Assembly (NCBI RefSeq): GCF_032452875.1
Contig: NC_083897.1
Span: 4,756,854-4,820,853 of the forward strand
Direction of reading: 5' to 3'
DNA from: Bos javanicus
Lineage: Eukaryota > Chordata > Mammalia > Artiodactyla > Bovidae
DNA: 64,000 bases
A model generated the notes under the pieces. That model did no database searches, was not told the DNA's origin, and worked only from the letters and a program-made list of their open reading frames with translations. Every line of letters begins with the position of its first letter. Within the stretch, counting starts at the first letter, position 1. The translations under genes were made by a program, and so were the position numbers. Below are positions 1-11,600 of this stretch, one piece after another.

Positions 1-213
1 TTTTACCTCTGGTGGCACAATCTCCTCTGAAAACTGAGCTACTTGGAACATAAACGCATGGAGGCTGGATCTAATAGGACTAACTGGATTTCATCATTGA
101 GAACCAAACTGGGAATAATGTAGTCATTTCTAAAGCCCAGTTCTATGGCATCTAGTAGCCCAGTCAGCTCACAGATGGACCTTTTCAGCCCTCTCCCTGA
201 TACCTGTACCTTG

Positions 214-406
214 AAAGTGAAAGTTGCTAAGTCGTGTCAGACTCTTTGCGACCCCATGGACCCCAGTCTGTGGAATCCTCCAGGCCAGAATACTGGAATG
301 GGTAGCCTTTCCCTTCTCCAGGGGATCTTCCTAACCCAGGGATCAAACCCAGGTCTCCTGCATTGCAGGCAGATTCTTTACCAACTGAGCTATCAGGAAA
401 GCCACG
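214..406 (-). repeat. Bov-tA SINE (minus orientation)
   Basis: A full SINE in reverse: BovB-derived tail first, then the tRNA-like part ending CTGAGCTATCAGGAAAGCC. It is flanked by a 9-base target-site duplication TGTACCTTG at 205-213 and 407-415. It lies in an ATP1B4 intron. Open frames across it are not genes. Confidence 0.9.
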
Positions 407-415
407 TGTACCTTG

Positions 416-1193
416 GGCACATGCTAAATTCCATGCAAGGGAAAGGGACACTAACTCTGAGTGCCTCGGGTCTCAGAAGACAAGACCTCACCCCTCAACC
501 TCTCAGTGGAGACCCTACGTTTGTCATTGTTTCCTGTCTTTCAACCTAAGTTTCTACTTTTCAGTGCTAACTTCCCTCTATAAAGAATGAGCTGGTTTAT
601 TTCCTCCTCTTCTTCCTCCTGCTTCCTCCTGTTCCACAACATACAGTTTTCACCTTTTTGCATTGGGTGCCTCTGATCAACCTCAAAGAGAGGTTTCCTA
701 GACTGAACTTAAAGAGATATAACCCCTGTGTTCTGCCTCTATGTATATCCCATGCCTTGATATGACTCAGTCCTTCTTCCAAAATCTGCCTACTATGTGC
801 CTCTTCCTCTCCCAGAGGTATTAATAGAAGAGGCAGCCCTCCACGTTTACAATTTACCATGTCAGAAAAGAAATAATGGAAAATAGAGAAGAGTTATAAA
901 GCGACAAACATAATACAATCCAGAGATGGATATGGAAGAAGTTCCAAGAGAATGAGAAGCAAGGGGACAGGCAATCCAAGTGGGCTAGGGGGACTAGCCC
1001 AGAAGGCTTCTTGGGAGAGATGTTGTTGAAGGGCCTGGGGCCCCTGATGCCAGGTCACAGGGTCTAAGACAGACTGAGTGGGCTTTCAAAGGAGCACAAG
1101 TAAGCTGGGGAAAGGAAACCAGGGAGAACCACTGAAAACCTGGCCCTCTCTGCAGCACCTAACATGACCCTTTGCCACCCCCACATGCTTTAG
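416..1193. other. ATP1B4 intron, no feature recognised
   Basis: Ordinary intronic sequence between the first SINE and the first exon of the window. I found no earlier ATP1B4 exon in it. Confidence 0.6.
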
Positions 1194-1390
1194 GTTACAA
1201 TGACAGTCTTCAAGAGGAAATGAATGTAGACTGTCCCCCAGGCCAGTACTTCATCCAAGACGGTGATGAGGATGAAGACAAGAAGGCCTGCCAATTTAAG
1301 CGCTCCTTCCTGAAGAACTGCTCTGGCCTGGAAGACCCAACTTTTGGCTACTCTACTGGACAGCCTTGCATCCTTCTAAAGATGAACCGG
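1194..1390 (+). CDS. ATP1B4: ATP1B4 coding exon (fourth from last)
   Basis: The acceptor is a pyrimidine-containing tract ending in TTTAG at 1189-1193, and the exon enters with the last two bases of a split glycine codon. It reads YNDSLQEEMNVDC to LLKMNR and carries four of the six ectodomain cysteines and the beta-family cysteine signature (KKACQF to NCSG). The donor at 1391 is GTATAT, weaker than the other donors of this gene because it lacks G at +5. Retaining the intron would add only ten residues before a stop at 1418-1420. Confidence 0.9.
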
Positions 1391-2274
1391 GTATATTGGC
1401 CCATGATACTCTGGCAATGAAAAGTGGATGAGTTGGGTAGGAAGGCCCTGGCCACTCCATGTCTCTTGGGTTCTGTCTTTATACACTGTTAAGCTTGGCC
1501 ATTTTTACCAAGAGCATCAGTAATACAAACAACTGGATAAACCTACCAAGTAATAATTCCTTTTCTCCCTGAACACTTTCTATTTGGATTCTTCTCCAGC
1601 ACCCCTGAACCTGCCCTTGGATGCCTGTATCAGGAATGAGATCTTGAGCTGTTTGGCACAGGAGACTGACATGAAGGTGGTGTGGGGGGCAATTCTTATA
1701 TTACAAGAAATGCATTTTCCTCCTCTCCTGCCATGCCTTGGGGTGGCAGAGCCTTATTAGGCATGCTCTCCTCTTGACACCAGTACATTCTTTACACCTT
1801 CAAGATAATCTTGCTGCGGTTACCATTGTATGAATATCAGCCACAAATAAAACAAGGAGTAAGCTGAGCTGTGTAGCTTTGAAGATATTTTGCATCTTCT
1901 ACTTTCTGTAACATTTCTGAGAGGACAAATAGATCAAGGTTGTGCCTAAAGAAGTGATGACTCTAGGGGGATTTAGAAAAGCCCTACTTTTTTACTGTCA
2001 AACCTGTTAATTTTTTTTCTTTTGCTAGATTGTTGGCTTTCGTCCTGAGCGTGGAGACCCTGTGAAGGTTTCCTGCAAAGTTCAGGTAAAGTGCCCTTTT
2101 GAATAAGTACTGTTAGCACACCTGTTTCGTGCAAAAAGATGGGTCATCTCTTCCAAGGGCTTTACCATGGACGGTTGGCTAAGGGTCAGGGAAAGGGTTA
2201 ATCTTTTCATAACTACGCCTCCATTTATACCTTCAGTCCTCCCTGTTTCCAGAAAGCATTCCATTCATGTGTAT

Positions 2275-2308
<34 letters not shown>

Positions 2309-5300
2309 ATTTATACCTGTGAAAGCCAAGGACTGAACCTCAGCTAAGGGACACAGCTGGGAACAACAATGTGCCAAGTCATTAATTGGGATTCTGTTTA
2401 CACTTTTGCTTTTAGCTCTAATTACTTGTTTCTTTGAACTAAACAAGCGGCTTTCATTAGAGTCATTAGTCCCTGGTTTTAAAACTGAATTTCACTTTTT
2501 GCAGCAATGACCAGTGGCACTGGGTGTCGCAATAACAAATGACTACAAAGGAAGCATAAACAGAACTCCATTAATATGCTAACTAACTGTCCTTCAAGGG
2601 GCCATTAACTCCTATCTCATCTGTGCCAATTAGCTCCCTTGTAGGAAAAAGCCCTAGATCTTGGGTTTGCTTCTTAAACTGGCAGTAGCTGCCTCCTGTT
2701 TGCTAACAGCCACTGTACCCCCAGTCCTGGGCAGCTGTCTTACAAATAAGTGAAACCAGGGAATCCCATTCTCAGTAGCAGAAATGCCACTCAAAACTGC
2801 AGTCTTGATGGTGGCAGATCAGAAAGCAACAAAAGGTGGCATTTATTCAGCAGTAGTTCACGTTCATGGAGAAGGCAACGACACCCCACTCCAGTACTCT
2901 TGCCTGGAAAATCCCATGGACTGAGGAGCCTGGTAGGCTGCAGTCCATGGGGTCGCTAAGAGTCGGACACGACTGAGCGACTTCACTTTCACTTCTCACT
3001 TTCATGCGTTGGAGAAGGAAATGGCAGCCCACTCCAGTGTTCTTGCCTGGAGAATCCCAGGGACGGGGGAGCCTGGTGGGCTGCCATCTATGGGGTCGCA
3101 CAGAGTCGGACACAACTGAAGCGACTTAGCAGCAGCAGTTCACATTCAACAAGAATGTATGAATCACTTATTAAATACCAGGTACTCTGCTGGGTGCTGG
3201 GAGTGCCAAGATAAATATGAATCTGTCTCTGAAATCAAGGCAGTCAAGTAATACAGATGCAGTGGAGACATAAAGGAAGGAAAGGTTAGTTCCACATGGG
3301 AGGTGATGACACTGAAGATGAGCTTTGAAAGATCAGGCCGTGCTTGCCCAGTGACCAAGGTAGGAAGGACATTCATTCTGTTCACATATATGTGAACATG
3401 TATAAACATACACACATGAGAGGTGTGACTACAAACGGTGGAATTGATTCCACACACCATTCACCAAAAATAAATTTCATTACTTTTTAGAATACATAAA
3501 TAAACCATGAAGATGAACTCAGTCTTAAACTAGCATAGTAATTGGATTGAGTCCTGCTTAGAGTTCCCTCGGAGAAGGCAATGGCACCCCACTCCAGTAC
3601 TCTTGCCTGGAAAATCCCATGGACGGAGGAGCCTGGTGGGCTGTAGTCCATGGGGTCGCACAGAGTCGGACACGACTGAAGTGACTTAGCATAGCATAGA
3701 GTTCCCTAAGGAGATTGAACCAGTCAATCCTAAGGGAAATCAGTCCTGAATATTCATTGGAAGGAATGATGCTGAAGCTGAAACTCTAATACTTTGGCCA
3801 CCTGATAGGAAGAACTGACTCACTGGAAAAGACCCTGATGCTGGGAAAGATTGAAGGTGGGAGGAGAAGCGGACAACAGAGGATGAGATGGTTGGATGGT
3901 ATCACCAACTTGATGGCTATGAGTTTGAGCAAGCTCTGGGAGTTGGTGATGGACAGGGAAGCCTGGTGTGCTGCAGTCCATGGGGTCACAAAGAATCAGA
4001 CATGACTGATGACTGAAATGAACTGAGAGTTCCCTAGTGGAAGTCATTCATTTTTCAGCTTACATCGAACCTTGCTGAGAACTGTCTTTTTAAAAAAAAT
4101 TGAGTCATTATACATTCTATAATAATCAATACTGGTCAAATCCACACCCACTTGTGGAAGTCAAGCAGGATGAAGTAATTACTAGAATAAATTAAGGAGA
4201 GTTCAGTTTATAATAAGCCATTATAGTATATTGATAGAAGTAATCACACGACCCGAGTGAGTGATTTGCTAGTAGTGATTCACTATTTGTCTCTTACCTC
4301 CAGACCTCAGCTATCTAGGGCAAACCTAACGCATGGGCAGAAAGCCCTGCCTGACATACTATGATGAGGGTCAGTTCAGTTCACTTGCTCAGTCGTGTCT
4401 GACTCTCTGTGACCCCATGTGAAACATGCCAGGCCTCCCTGTCCATCACCAACTCCTGGAGCTTACTCAAACTCATGTCCATCAAGTTGGTGATGCCATC
4501 CAACCATCTCATCATCTTTCGTCCCCTTCTCCTGCTTTCAATCTTTCCCAGCATCAGGGTCATTTCCAGAGTCAGTTCTTCACATCAGTTGGCCAAAGTA
4601 TTGGAGTTTCAGCTTCAGCATCAATCCTTCCAATGAATATTCAGGACTGATTTCCTTTAGGATGGACTGGTTGGATCTCCTTGCAGTCCAAGGGACTCTC
4701 AAGAGTCTCCTAACACCACAATTCAAAAGCATCAATTCTTCGGTGCTCAGCTTTCTTCATGGTCCAACTCTCAACATCTGTACATGACTACTAGAAAAAC
4801 CATAGCTTTGACCAGACGGACCTTTGTTGGCAAAGTAATGTCTCTGCTTTTTAATATGCTATCTAGGTCGGTCATAGGTTTTCTTCCAAGGAGCAAGCAT
4901 CTTTTAATTTCATGGCTGCAGTCACCATCTGCAGTGATTTCGGAGCCTAAGAAAATAAAGTCTCTCACTATTTCCATTGTTTCCCCATCTATTTACCATG
5001 AAGTGATGAGACCGGATGCCATGATCTTAGTTTTCTGAATGTTGAGTTTTAAGACAACTTGTTCACTCGCCTCTTTCACTTTCATCAAGAGGCTCTTTAG
5101 TTCTTGTTCGCTTTCTGCCATATGGGTGGTGTCATCTGAATATCTGAGGTTATTGATATTTCTCCCGGCAATCTTGATTCCAGCTTGTGCTTCATCCAGC
5201 CCAGCATTTCACATGATGTACTCTACATAGAAGTTAAATGAGGGTGGACTTGTTTATTTAGTCATTCCCCCTTTGCTTATCCTCCTGACCCCACCCCCTG

Positions 5301-6858
5301 TAATGAAGCCCCTCAGAGAATGTGGTCAGAGACACGCGTTTAGGTGAGCCACGTCCAGGCTGTGTCCCTGTGCACCTGGTTTGACCTCCATCAGAATCGA
5401 GCACACCACGTGCATGGTGTTGTAGAGTGGGATTTACAGAGCATGTTCTAATTTACACCTGCCTCGGCTCCAGAGTCCAAGGCTGGGTGCCAGGTCCAGT
5501 ATGATTCTTTGCAGAGGGACTGGCATGGTAGGCCCTCTTGCCAGAGCAACACGAGGTACTGCAAGCCCTTTAGAGCCCCTCGGAGCCCTTCCGCCTGAGT
5601 CTCCTAGGAGCCAGCACAGAGCTACAGTGAGAACCTTCAGCCTTCCATGTCTGGGCCTTCTATTCAGAATTCTTTGAACTGCAAAGCCAAAGCCCAGTCT
5701 CTCCCTGGAAACACTCCTCTGGCAATAAGTCTGGCCTGAGCTATGCCTCACTCTGCTTTCCTGGTCTTCCTGAGATGGACACACAGTGTTTCTACCTGGG
5801 CCTCAGGCCCCTTTAGCTCAGGCTCCAACTCAGGGACCCACCACCTGATACATACTTGCTTCTACTTACAGAGAGGTGATGAAAACGACATCCGATCCAT
5901 CAATTACTACCCAGAGTCGGCTTCTTTTGACCTCCGCTACTACCCTTACTATGGCAAACTGACTCATGTAAGTCTGTACTCCCCTTTAGTCTTTGCTGTC
6001 AGAAAGGGCTCAGAGGCAGGGCTGACTGGGATCAATGAGAATCAGGGAGCAGCAGGTAGTAATAACAATGGGGTGAACAGCTGCTGGCCCAGACCCGGAG
6101 TTCACTCCACCAATTCCTATCCCAACCACTCCTTGCCAAATCTGAAGGAATCTCAAACATGGTGTGGCCTCACTCCTTCAGTTTACAGATAGAAAAATGA
6201 GGGTTCAGAGAGAGGAAGTGACTTGCCCAAGGTCATACAGACAATTAGTGGCAGAGCCAGGAGCAGACTAATCACTTAACCATTGCACTCAATGATGCCC
6301 AAATAATCGGGTTCCTTTTTCTCCTGCTTGGCGTCTTGGGGCAGTGAAGGCTTCAACACCAGCATGGAGACTTAATAAATACTAGTTCTGGTTTGATTCA
6401 TGGTCTGATACCCAGAAAACCATATCATGCTGAGTTAGAACTGCTTCTCCCCAGAGGACAGTCAGACAACTGACATTGACTTATGAGAGAAACGTGTAAT
6501 TTCCCCCAAGTCCCAGGGCAGAGAGAGCATCTCAGTTGCTTCAGCCACCTGTGACTTGGCATCATGGGATTTACACAGTTCCCTTTGTGGAGGTTATTCC
6601 ATCCTGCACTGAGCATCCAATCACATCCATCCTGCTATCCTTCCCCACAACCCCGCCCCTCCTCCCACTTAGAATTCATTGTTCTTCCACCTACAGGTTA
6701 ACTACACCTCCCCGCTGGTGGCAATGCACTTTACAGATGTAGTGAAGAACCAAGCGGTGCCTGTGCAGTGCCAACTGAAGGGCAAAGGCATCATAAATGA
6801 CGTCATCAATGATCGTTTTGTGGGTAGGGTAATCTTTACTCTAAACATAGAAACCTAA
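1194..6858 (+). CDS. ATP1B4: ATP1B4, 3' part: four terminal coding exons (Na,K-ATPase beta-family, beta-M)
   Basis: Seen: spliced exons 1194-1390, 2029-2085, 5872-5967 and 6697-6858 join in frame and end at TAA 6856-6858, giving about 170 C-terminal residues of a P-type ATPase beta-subunit ectodomain. The family signature K-x2-C-Q-x5-L-x2-C-S-G is present, as are the six conserved cysteines (VDC, KAC, KNC, QPC, VSC, VQC) expected to form three disulfides, and sequons NDS, NCS and NYT. Known: in fish and birds ATP1B4 is an ATPase subunit. In eutherians the protein (beta-M) sits in the muscle inner nuclear membrane, does not assemble with the pump, and binds the coregulator SKIP/SNW1. Inference: paralogue choice rests on sequence resemblance plus the LAMP2 neighbour, which matches human Xq24. 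The acidic N-terminal region and membrane span must lie upstream of the window. No frameshift or internal stop is visible. Confidence 0.9.
2029..2085 (+). CDS. ATP1B4: ATP1B4 coding exon (third from last)
   Basis: A 57-base exon coding 19 residues (IVGFRPERGDPVKVSCKVQ), in phase 0 at both ends. It is preceded by a T-rich tract and TGCTAG (2023-2028) and followed by donor GTAAAG at 2086. The start continues the typical beta-subunit run of N-R-[IV]-x-G-F across the splice junction, and the exon supplies the fifth ectodomain cysteine. Confidence 0.9.
2277..2305 (+). repeat. (TG)n microsatellite
   Basis: About 14 uninterrupted TG units in an ATP1B4 intron; likely length-polymorphic. Confidence 0.95.
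2867..3136 (+). repeat. BOV-A2 SINE
   Basis: A complete two-part BOV-A2 ending in an AGC tail. The target-site duplication is AGTTCACGTTCA (2855-2866) and AGTTCACATTCA (3137-3148), with one mismatch. Confidence 0.92.
3570..3697 (+). repeat. BOV-A2-type SINE, single half-unit
   Basis: One BOV-A half-unit ending in GACTTAGCATAGCAT. It is flanked by AGAGTTCCCT at 3560-3569 and 3698-3707. The right copy of that site is shared with the next element. Confidence 0.88.
3708..4025 (+). mobile_element. BovB LINE 3' end, 5'-truncated
   Basis: A 318-base 3' fragment of the RTE-type BovB LINE. It is flanked by AGAGTTCCCT at 3698-3707 and 4026-4035. It ends in the ACTGA-type BovB tail. Non-coding remnant. 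Confidence 0.88.
4372..5237 (-). mobile_element. BovB LINE 3' fragment (minus orientation)
   Basis: An 866-base BovB copy in reverse, covering the end of the reverse transcriptase region and the 3' end. Target-site duplication ATGAGGGT lies at 4364-4371 and 5238-5245. Frames within it are short pieces of decayed BovB ORF2. Confidence 0.9.
5246..5871. other. ATP1B4 intron, no feature recognised
   Basis: Moderately GC-rich intronic sequence before the penultimate exon, with no repeat or extra exon that I recognise. Two open frames here (minus 5434-5784, and plus 5743-6192, which merely runs through the real exon) have no recognisable protein. Confidence 0.5.
5872..5967 (+). CDS. ATP1B4: ATP1B4 coding exon (penultimate)
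   Basis: A 96-base exon (32 residues) beginning RGDENDIRSINYYP and ending YYGKLTH, between acceptor CTTACAG (5865-5871) and a consensus donor GTAAGT at 5968. Phase is 0 on both sides. The YYP and YYPYYGK motifs are typical of the beta-subunit immunoglobulin-like ectodomain. Confidence 0.9.
6183..6285 (+). repeat. MIR SINE fragment
   Basis: Carries the MIR core text: AGAGAGAGGAAGTGACTTGC, then a GCCCAAGGTCA-type run and GGCAGAGCCAGGA. Orientation is taken from that core. It lies in the last ATP1B4 intron. Confidence 0.7.
6697..6858 (+). CDS. ATP1B4: ATP1B4 last coding exon with stop
   Basis: The acceptor is CCACCTACAG (6687-6696). The exon codes 53 residues, VNYTSPLVAMHF to GRVIFTLNIET, then TAA. 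It has an N-Y-T sequon and the sixth disulfide cysteine (VPVQC). The C-terminal G-R-V-x-F pattern is the usual end of beta-family proteins. The 3' UTR starts at 6859. Confidence 0.92.
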   Translation, partial: VNYTSPLVAMHFTDVVKNQAVPVQCQLKGKGIINDVINDRFVGRVIFTLNIET

Positions 6859-8415
6859 GAACTTCGGGGGGCCACTCCCACCAGTTCTGTTTCTGTTTTA
6901 TTTCATGTTACCCTGGTAGCACCTGAATTCTCTTCTTCAATCAGGACACAGCCAGATGGACACCTGAGACAGTAGACCATTTTTCCTTGCCTTTGACATA
7001 TGTACAAAATGGCATTGTGGGAACTATTTGATTTTTAAAGGTAGTCTCTCCTGATGACAAATAGATTATATTTGTTTCCTTTTCCCCCACTTAAAACCAA
7101 AACCCATACTTGCTGCTAGAAGTCTCATCGTAGTGTAAACATAGTATCTGATAAAATTCACAGTAGCCATGAAGGACAATTTCTGTAATGATTATAAATT
7201 CATCATATTTTCTAAAAATGTGTTGTTTTTAGAGGTGAGATTCCTCCCAACCAGGCTGATAACTAACCCTTTTTGTTAACCTGCCTGGCAAGGTCCTGCC
7301 CTGAGAATCACCAAGCAGACCAATCCAGAATACACCTAGGGCCATCATGCCCAGGGAGTCTGTATCCAAGGCTGCTTGTGAAATAGGCTTTCCTGGGCAA
7401 CTAAATACTGCTTCACCAACTGGGTTATCTCCAACTGGAACAGAAGTCACTGATAACTGGATGCTGTTCTGGGATAGAGCAGAACATAGACCTTCCCTAT
7501 GACTTCTTTGGGGAGGTGAGGCCCAGTGCAACTGGGGAGAACACCTACCACGTGGATGTGACTGTTATTAGATTCCTTGCTTTATGGTGTAGTCATCCAA
7601 AGGCAAATGTTCCCGCAGAAAGGTTGTCTCAGCTTCAGGCAAAGGAAAAGGCAAGGATGATCTCCACCACCGAATTCTTCTTGGGCTATTTGTCTGACAG
7701 TAGTGTGATGTTCTTTTGAGACCTCAGGGATGGATGTGTTGACCACCCTCACACCCTCTGCTACACCTTTGGGGATTGAAGTCAGGGTCTCCTGACTGAT
7801 ACATGGTAAGACAGAAATCTCCTGCCAGGCCACCCTATATTCAAGTCCCATTAGCCAGCTTTTCATTTTCTTAAAAAAAATGGTACGAGGCAGATGTTTA
7901 TCCAGGTTGTGGATCAGCCAGGCTGCTTTGTCTTATCTTTGGCCATATGACCATTCCGCTGCTTGTCTCTACTAGGGGGAGGGCTGGGACCAGGAGAAAA
8001 AGAGAGTGTCAGAGAAGAGTATAGTGTCTCAGGGTCCAAAGCAAGCTTAAAGGCCACCTGGAAATATCCAGAGTCGGAATCTCCTCTACAATGTTTACCT
8101 TCTCCCAAAACAGGGAACTGACAGTTTGGTAGTGAAAACAAACAAGTAAAGAAGTAACTACAATATAGTGTGACAAGAGTTTTAATATTAGTATGTGGGA
8201 ATGCTATGGGAACACGAGGAAAAATAACTCAAGCTGAGAAAGTAGCAGAGGAAGTTTCACATGCAACTGTGTTTGGGTAACTGTGAGCAGCTCATGTAAC
8301 TTGAATGTAAAGGGCTCAGAGCAACGGCAGGGAGGGGCAGTGGACTGGGCTAGAAAGGCATACAGGTACTGAAAGAGGCCTTGGAGTTTCGTCCAGTAGG
8401 AGAAAAGGAGTCATT
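6859..8415. other. ATP1B4 3' UTR or flank, no feature recognised
   Basis: Sequence after the ATP1B4 stop with no repeat I can name. It is part of the 3' UTR if the poly(A) site near 10.15 kb is used. Confidence 0.4.
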
Positions 8416-8428
8416 AAAGCATGTTATG

Positions 8429-8652
8429 GGCTTCCCAGGTGGCTCAGTAGTAAAGAATCCACCTGCTAAGCAGAAGACACGTAGGAGACACGGGTTCAAT
8501 CCCTGGGTGGGGAAGATCCCCTGGAGAAGGAAATGGCAACCCACTCCAGTATTCTTGCCTGAAAAATTCCATGGACAGAGGAGCCTGGCGGGCTACAGTC
8601 CATGGGGTCACAAAGAGTCAGACACGACTGAGTGACTAAACAACAACAAACA
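8429..8652 (+). repeat. Bov-tA SINE
   Basis: A tRNA-like head (GGGCTTCCCAGGTGGCTCAG) followed by the BovA part and a CAACAACAAA tail. The target-site duplication is AAAGCATGTTATG (8416-8428) and AAAGCATTTTATG (8653-8665), with one mismatch. Confidence 0.92.
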
Positions 8653-8665
8653 AAAGCATTTTATG

Positions 8666-11600
8666 CAGGGAAGCTTTGTGATCATACTTACTTTTCAGAA
8701 AGAGCACTTTGGCAGCCACATCGTGAAGGGTGCATTGCAGAGGGACAAGACTGGGGAATGGGCAGTGAGGGAGAAGGAATCAAGAATGACACTAAGGTTC
8801 TGAGCTTGGCAAGAACCCCTGGGATGGTGATACTGTCGATTAAGACTGGGAATACATGAGTGAAGCAGGAATGGAGAGGAAGATGTTGAGATCAATTCTG
8901 GACATTTTAGGCTTGTGATTTCTACTTGTCAGACACTGATGTGGAGCTGTAAATATAAGTGGGTTGGTGAAGAAGGAAATCTGAGAACAAAAGCAACATT
9001 TGCTTAAGTGAACTCTCTTAAGAAAGTCCACGGTATTTAATCATGGGAATTTGAGCCACTTATGTAAACATATCACAGCAATCTGGTCTCTCAGGTACTG
9101 CTTCTCTCTTGGCTTATGGCAGAAAGGACTGCTGCTGCTCTTTGGAATCTCCTTCCCACACACCTTTCCAACTCTTAGTGACAGTAAAGGGGGGCTGACT
9201 GCTATTAACAAGTGATTCAAAGACATGCAACAGCAGACCTGTGGAAAACACAAAAAACAACGAAACTGTCTCCCCTCAACTCCTTTCCTTACCAAATTCG
9301 ACTTTCAAAACTAACCTTTAAAAAGAAACCAACTTGAAGATAACAACTTGAAAACAATGAGCTCAAATGATCAAAGTCTCAAGATTTAGTAGTAACAGAT
9401 AATAGAACAGTAGATCTGGAAAGGAACTTAGAGAGCGTTTAGTGCAAACAACCAGCATTGCATCTGACTCCAGGTCCAGTGCTCTTTCTACTCTGAGCTG
9501 CTGCTTACCAGGAAGTACCATCTTTTAAAAAATCAATGAATGATAGATATCCCAGACATTTTAAAACATATGTCAAATTTGAGTTAGAATAGTTAACATT
9601 TCACAGGAATTCAACTGGTGCTATATATTATACATAATACATTATCCTGTTAAATACGTTGACTATTAAACAGACAAGGAATTATGAATCTTTTGTCATA
9701 CAGTATTTCTCATTCAACGGAATCCATCATTTCCACAGTTTGAAAGCAATATTGAATAGAAGTAGGATACTTGGGGATGTCAGCCAGGACATTTAAAAAT
9801 AGCTTTATTATACAGAACTGGATATTATATTTATTACAACTGGATTCTAACAATTGAAGAAACTTCCAGTGGACTAATTTAAATAGTCCCCTAAATGGTG
9901 CTGTATCAGGATTTGATTTGTACACCATCTGTTGCACTGCGCTTGGTTTTACTTGATTGTCAATGAGAAATACTACTTCCAAATGCCTTCATGATTTTTG
10001 TCCATGCTAGACTTAGGATTTTTTACTTCTTAGCCCTTGAAATTATTATTCTAACGTTACCTTTCTTAGGCATTTGTTTGCTGGGAATCTTCATGTAGAA
10101 AACATTAATATTGTCTTGGGGAGATGTTGACAGCAATAAATTAAAATAAAAAAGGAGTGTATGATTTCCTCTTTCTAAACTGTACCACTGATTTCCCCAC
10201 AGGAATATTGGGCAGACATGTGGGTGGAAAACTTGACAACTGACAGCGTATTAGTTTAAAACTGTTTTTTCTTCCCCTTCCCACCTTTTTTTCCTGACTC
10301 TTGGGATTCGGCCACAGGAGAATGAAACTAAAAGTTGTTCCATTTCTAAGCGTTTTTCCTTTTGCAACATTCATGCTCCAGTTTCTTGGAAGACTATTTT
10401 GTCAGAGTAAACTGCCTTTCTTCATCAAGGTTGAGTTTCTGGTATAAATTATTCTGTTTGTTTGCACAGGAGAAGAACGCGACGAGAAACTTTGAGGCAG
10501 GGAAAAGGAACAGAAATTCAAAGAGAAACTGCAAGTTAAGTGACTTCAGGGCACATCTGACCACAGACTGTCTCCCAGAGCAAATCTCTAGTGGTGATTG
10601 CAGCTAAAGACAGAAATATTTCCATTCCCTTGTTTGAGTCAGAGGCTAGGCTGCAGTAGGAACCCCTTCTTTCTTTGCAAGCTGCCCTGGGCTAAGGTCT
10701 AATAGGCAGATATGGTTTGACTGGGGGGCGGTCTATGATCCCAATGTATTTCCCCCATCTAGGTTCTGTGTTAGAGTCCTGTTTCCTTACTAACTTCAAA
10801 CATGATAAAGCAGTTTAACCAAATCATGCAGAAGTGTGATTTACAGTGTGATTTTATCCAGGTAGAAAATAATTTTGGGTGTCTGTGTATGCACTGAGGG
10901 GTTTGAGGGGGGCTAGGACAGATGGAGGCAAAGGGCAAGGAAAATGGAGTTGAAATGCAGAACAGCCCTGCCTACTTCACACAGTTCTTTAGTTGTAGGC
11001 TAGGAAAGAAGAAAAGCTGATAGAGGGATCGAAAAGCTTTAAGAAGGATGTGGTAGGCTCTCAATCTGACAGCCCTGTATTCAAGATATACTTCTCTGCA
11101 GGCCCCTGATTAGCTGTAGCATCAGTTAGGATTCCAATAAGAAATAGACAGCATGTTGACAAAATAGAATAATTGGTAGAGGATTTATTTACAAAGAGAT
11201 TAATTATAAATGTGTCAATGTAGGGAACCATAAAGAATAGCACAATAACCCAGGCTAGTTCAAGCTAAACTCTTAACCTTCCCTAGGCCCTAAGGGATGG
11301 GGTTAGGAAGTGGTTTCCAAAACCCAGAAGGACTGAGTAGGGTACAGCTGACCACCTTGAGAGAAGTGGAGACCTTGCTGGAGAACTAAGCTATCTCAAG
11401 GTGACCTAGTAGGTAGGGAAACAGGAGAATAAATACCTTGACTTAATCTTCCTCCCTCCTTCTGATCTCCTGCTGGTAATTCTCATTGCCCAAACCCAAC
11501 CAAAATCAGAGGGCAAGTAAGCCCTCTGGTGTGGTCCATACAGGTCAGTCTCCCAAGGAAGAAGGCAGGGTGGAAAGGGGAGGGGGGACTACTTTTGGAG

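Noticed and set aside
145..549. 134-residue open frame near the start
   Set aside because: Most of it crosses a Bov-tA SINE in reverse; the translation is the usual SINE shadow peptide (SCQTLCDPMD type).
5743..6192. 149-residue frame reading through the penultimate ATP1B4 exon
   Set aside because: Only 5872-5967 is exon; the rest is intron that happens to be open.
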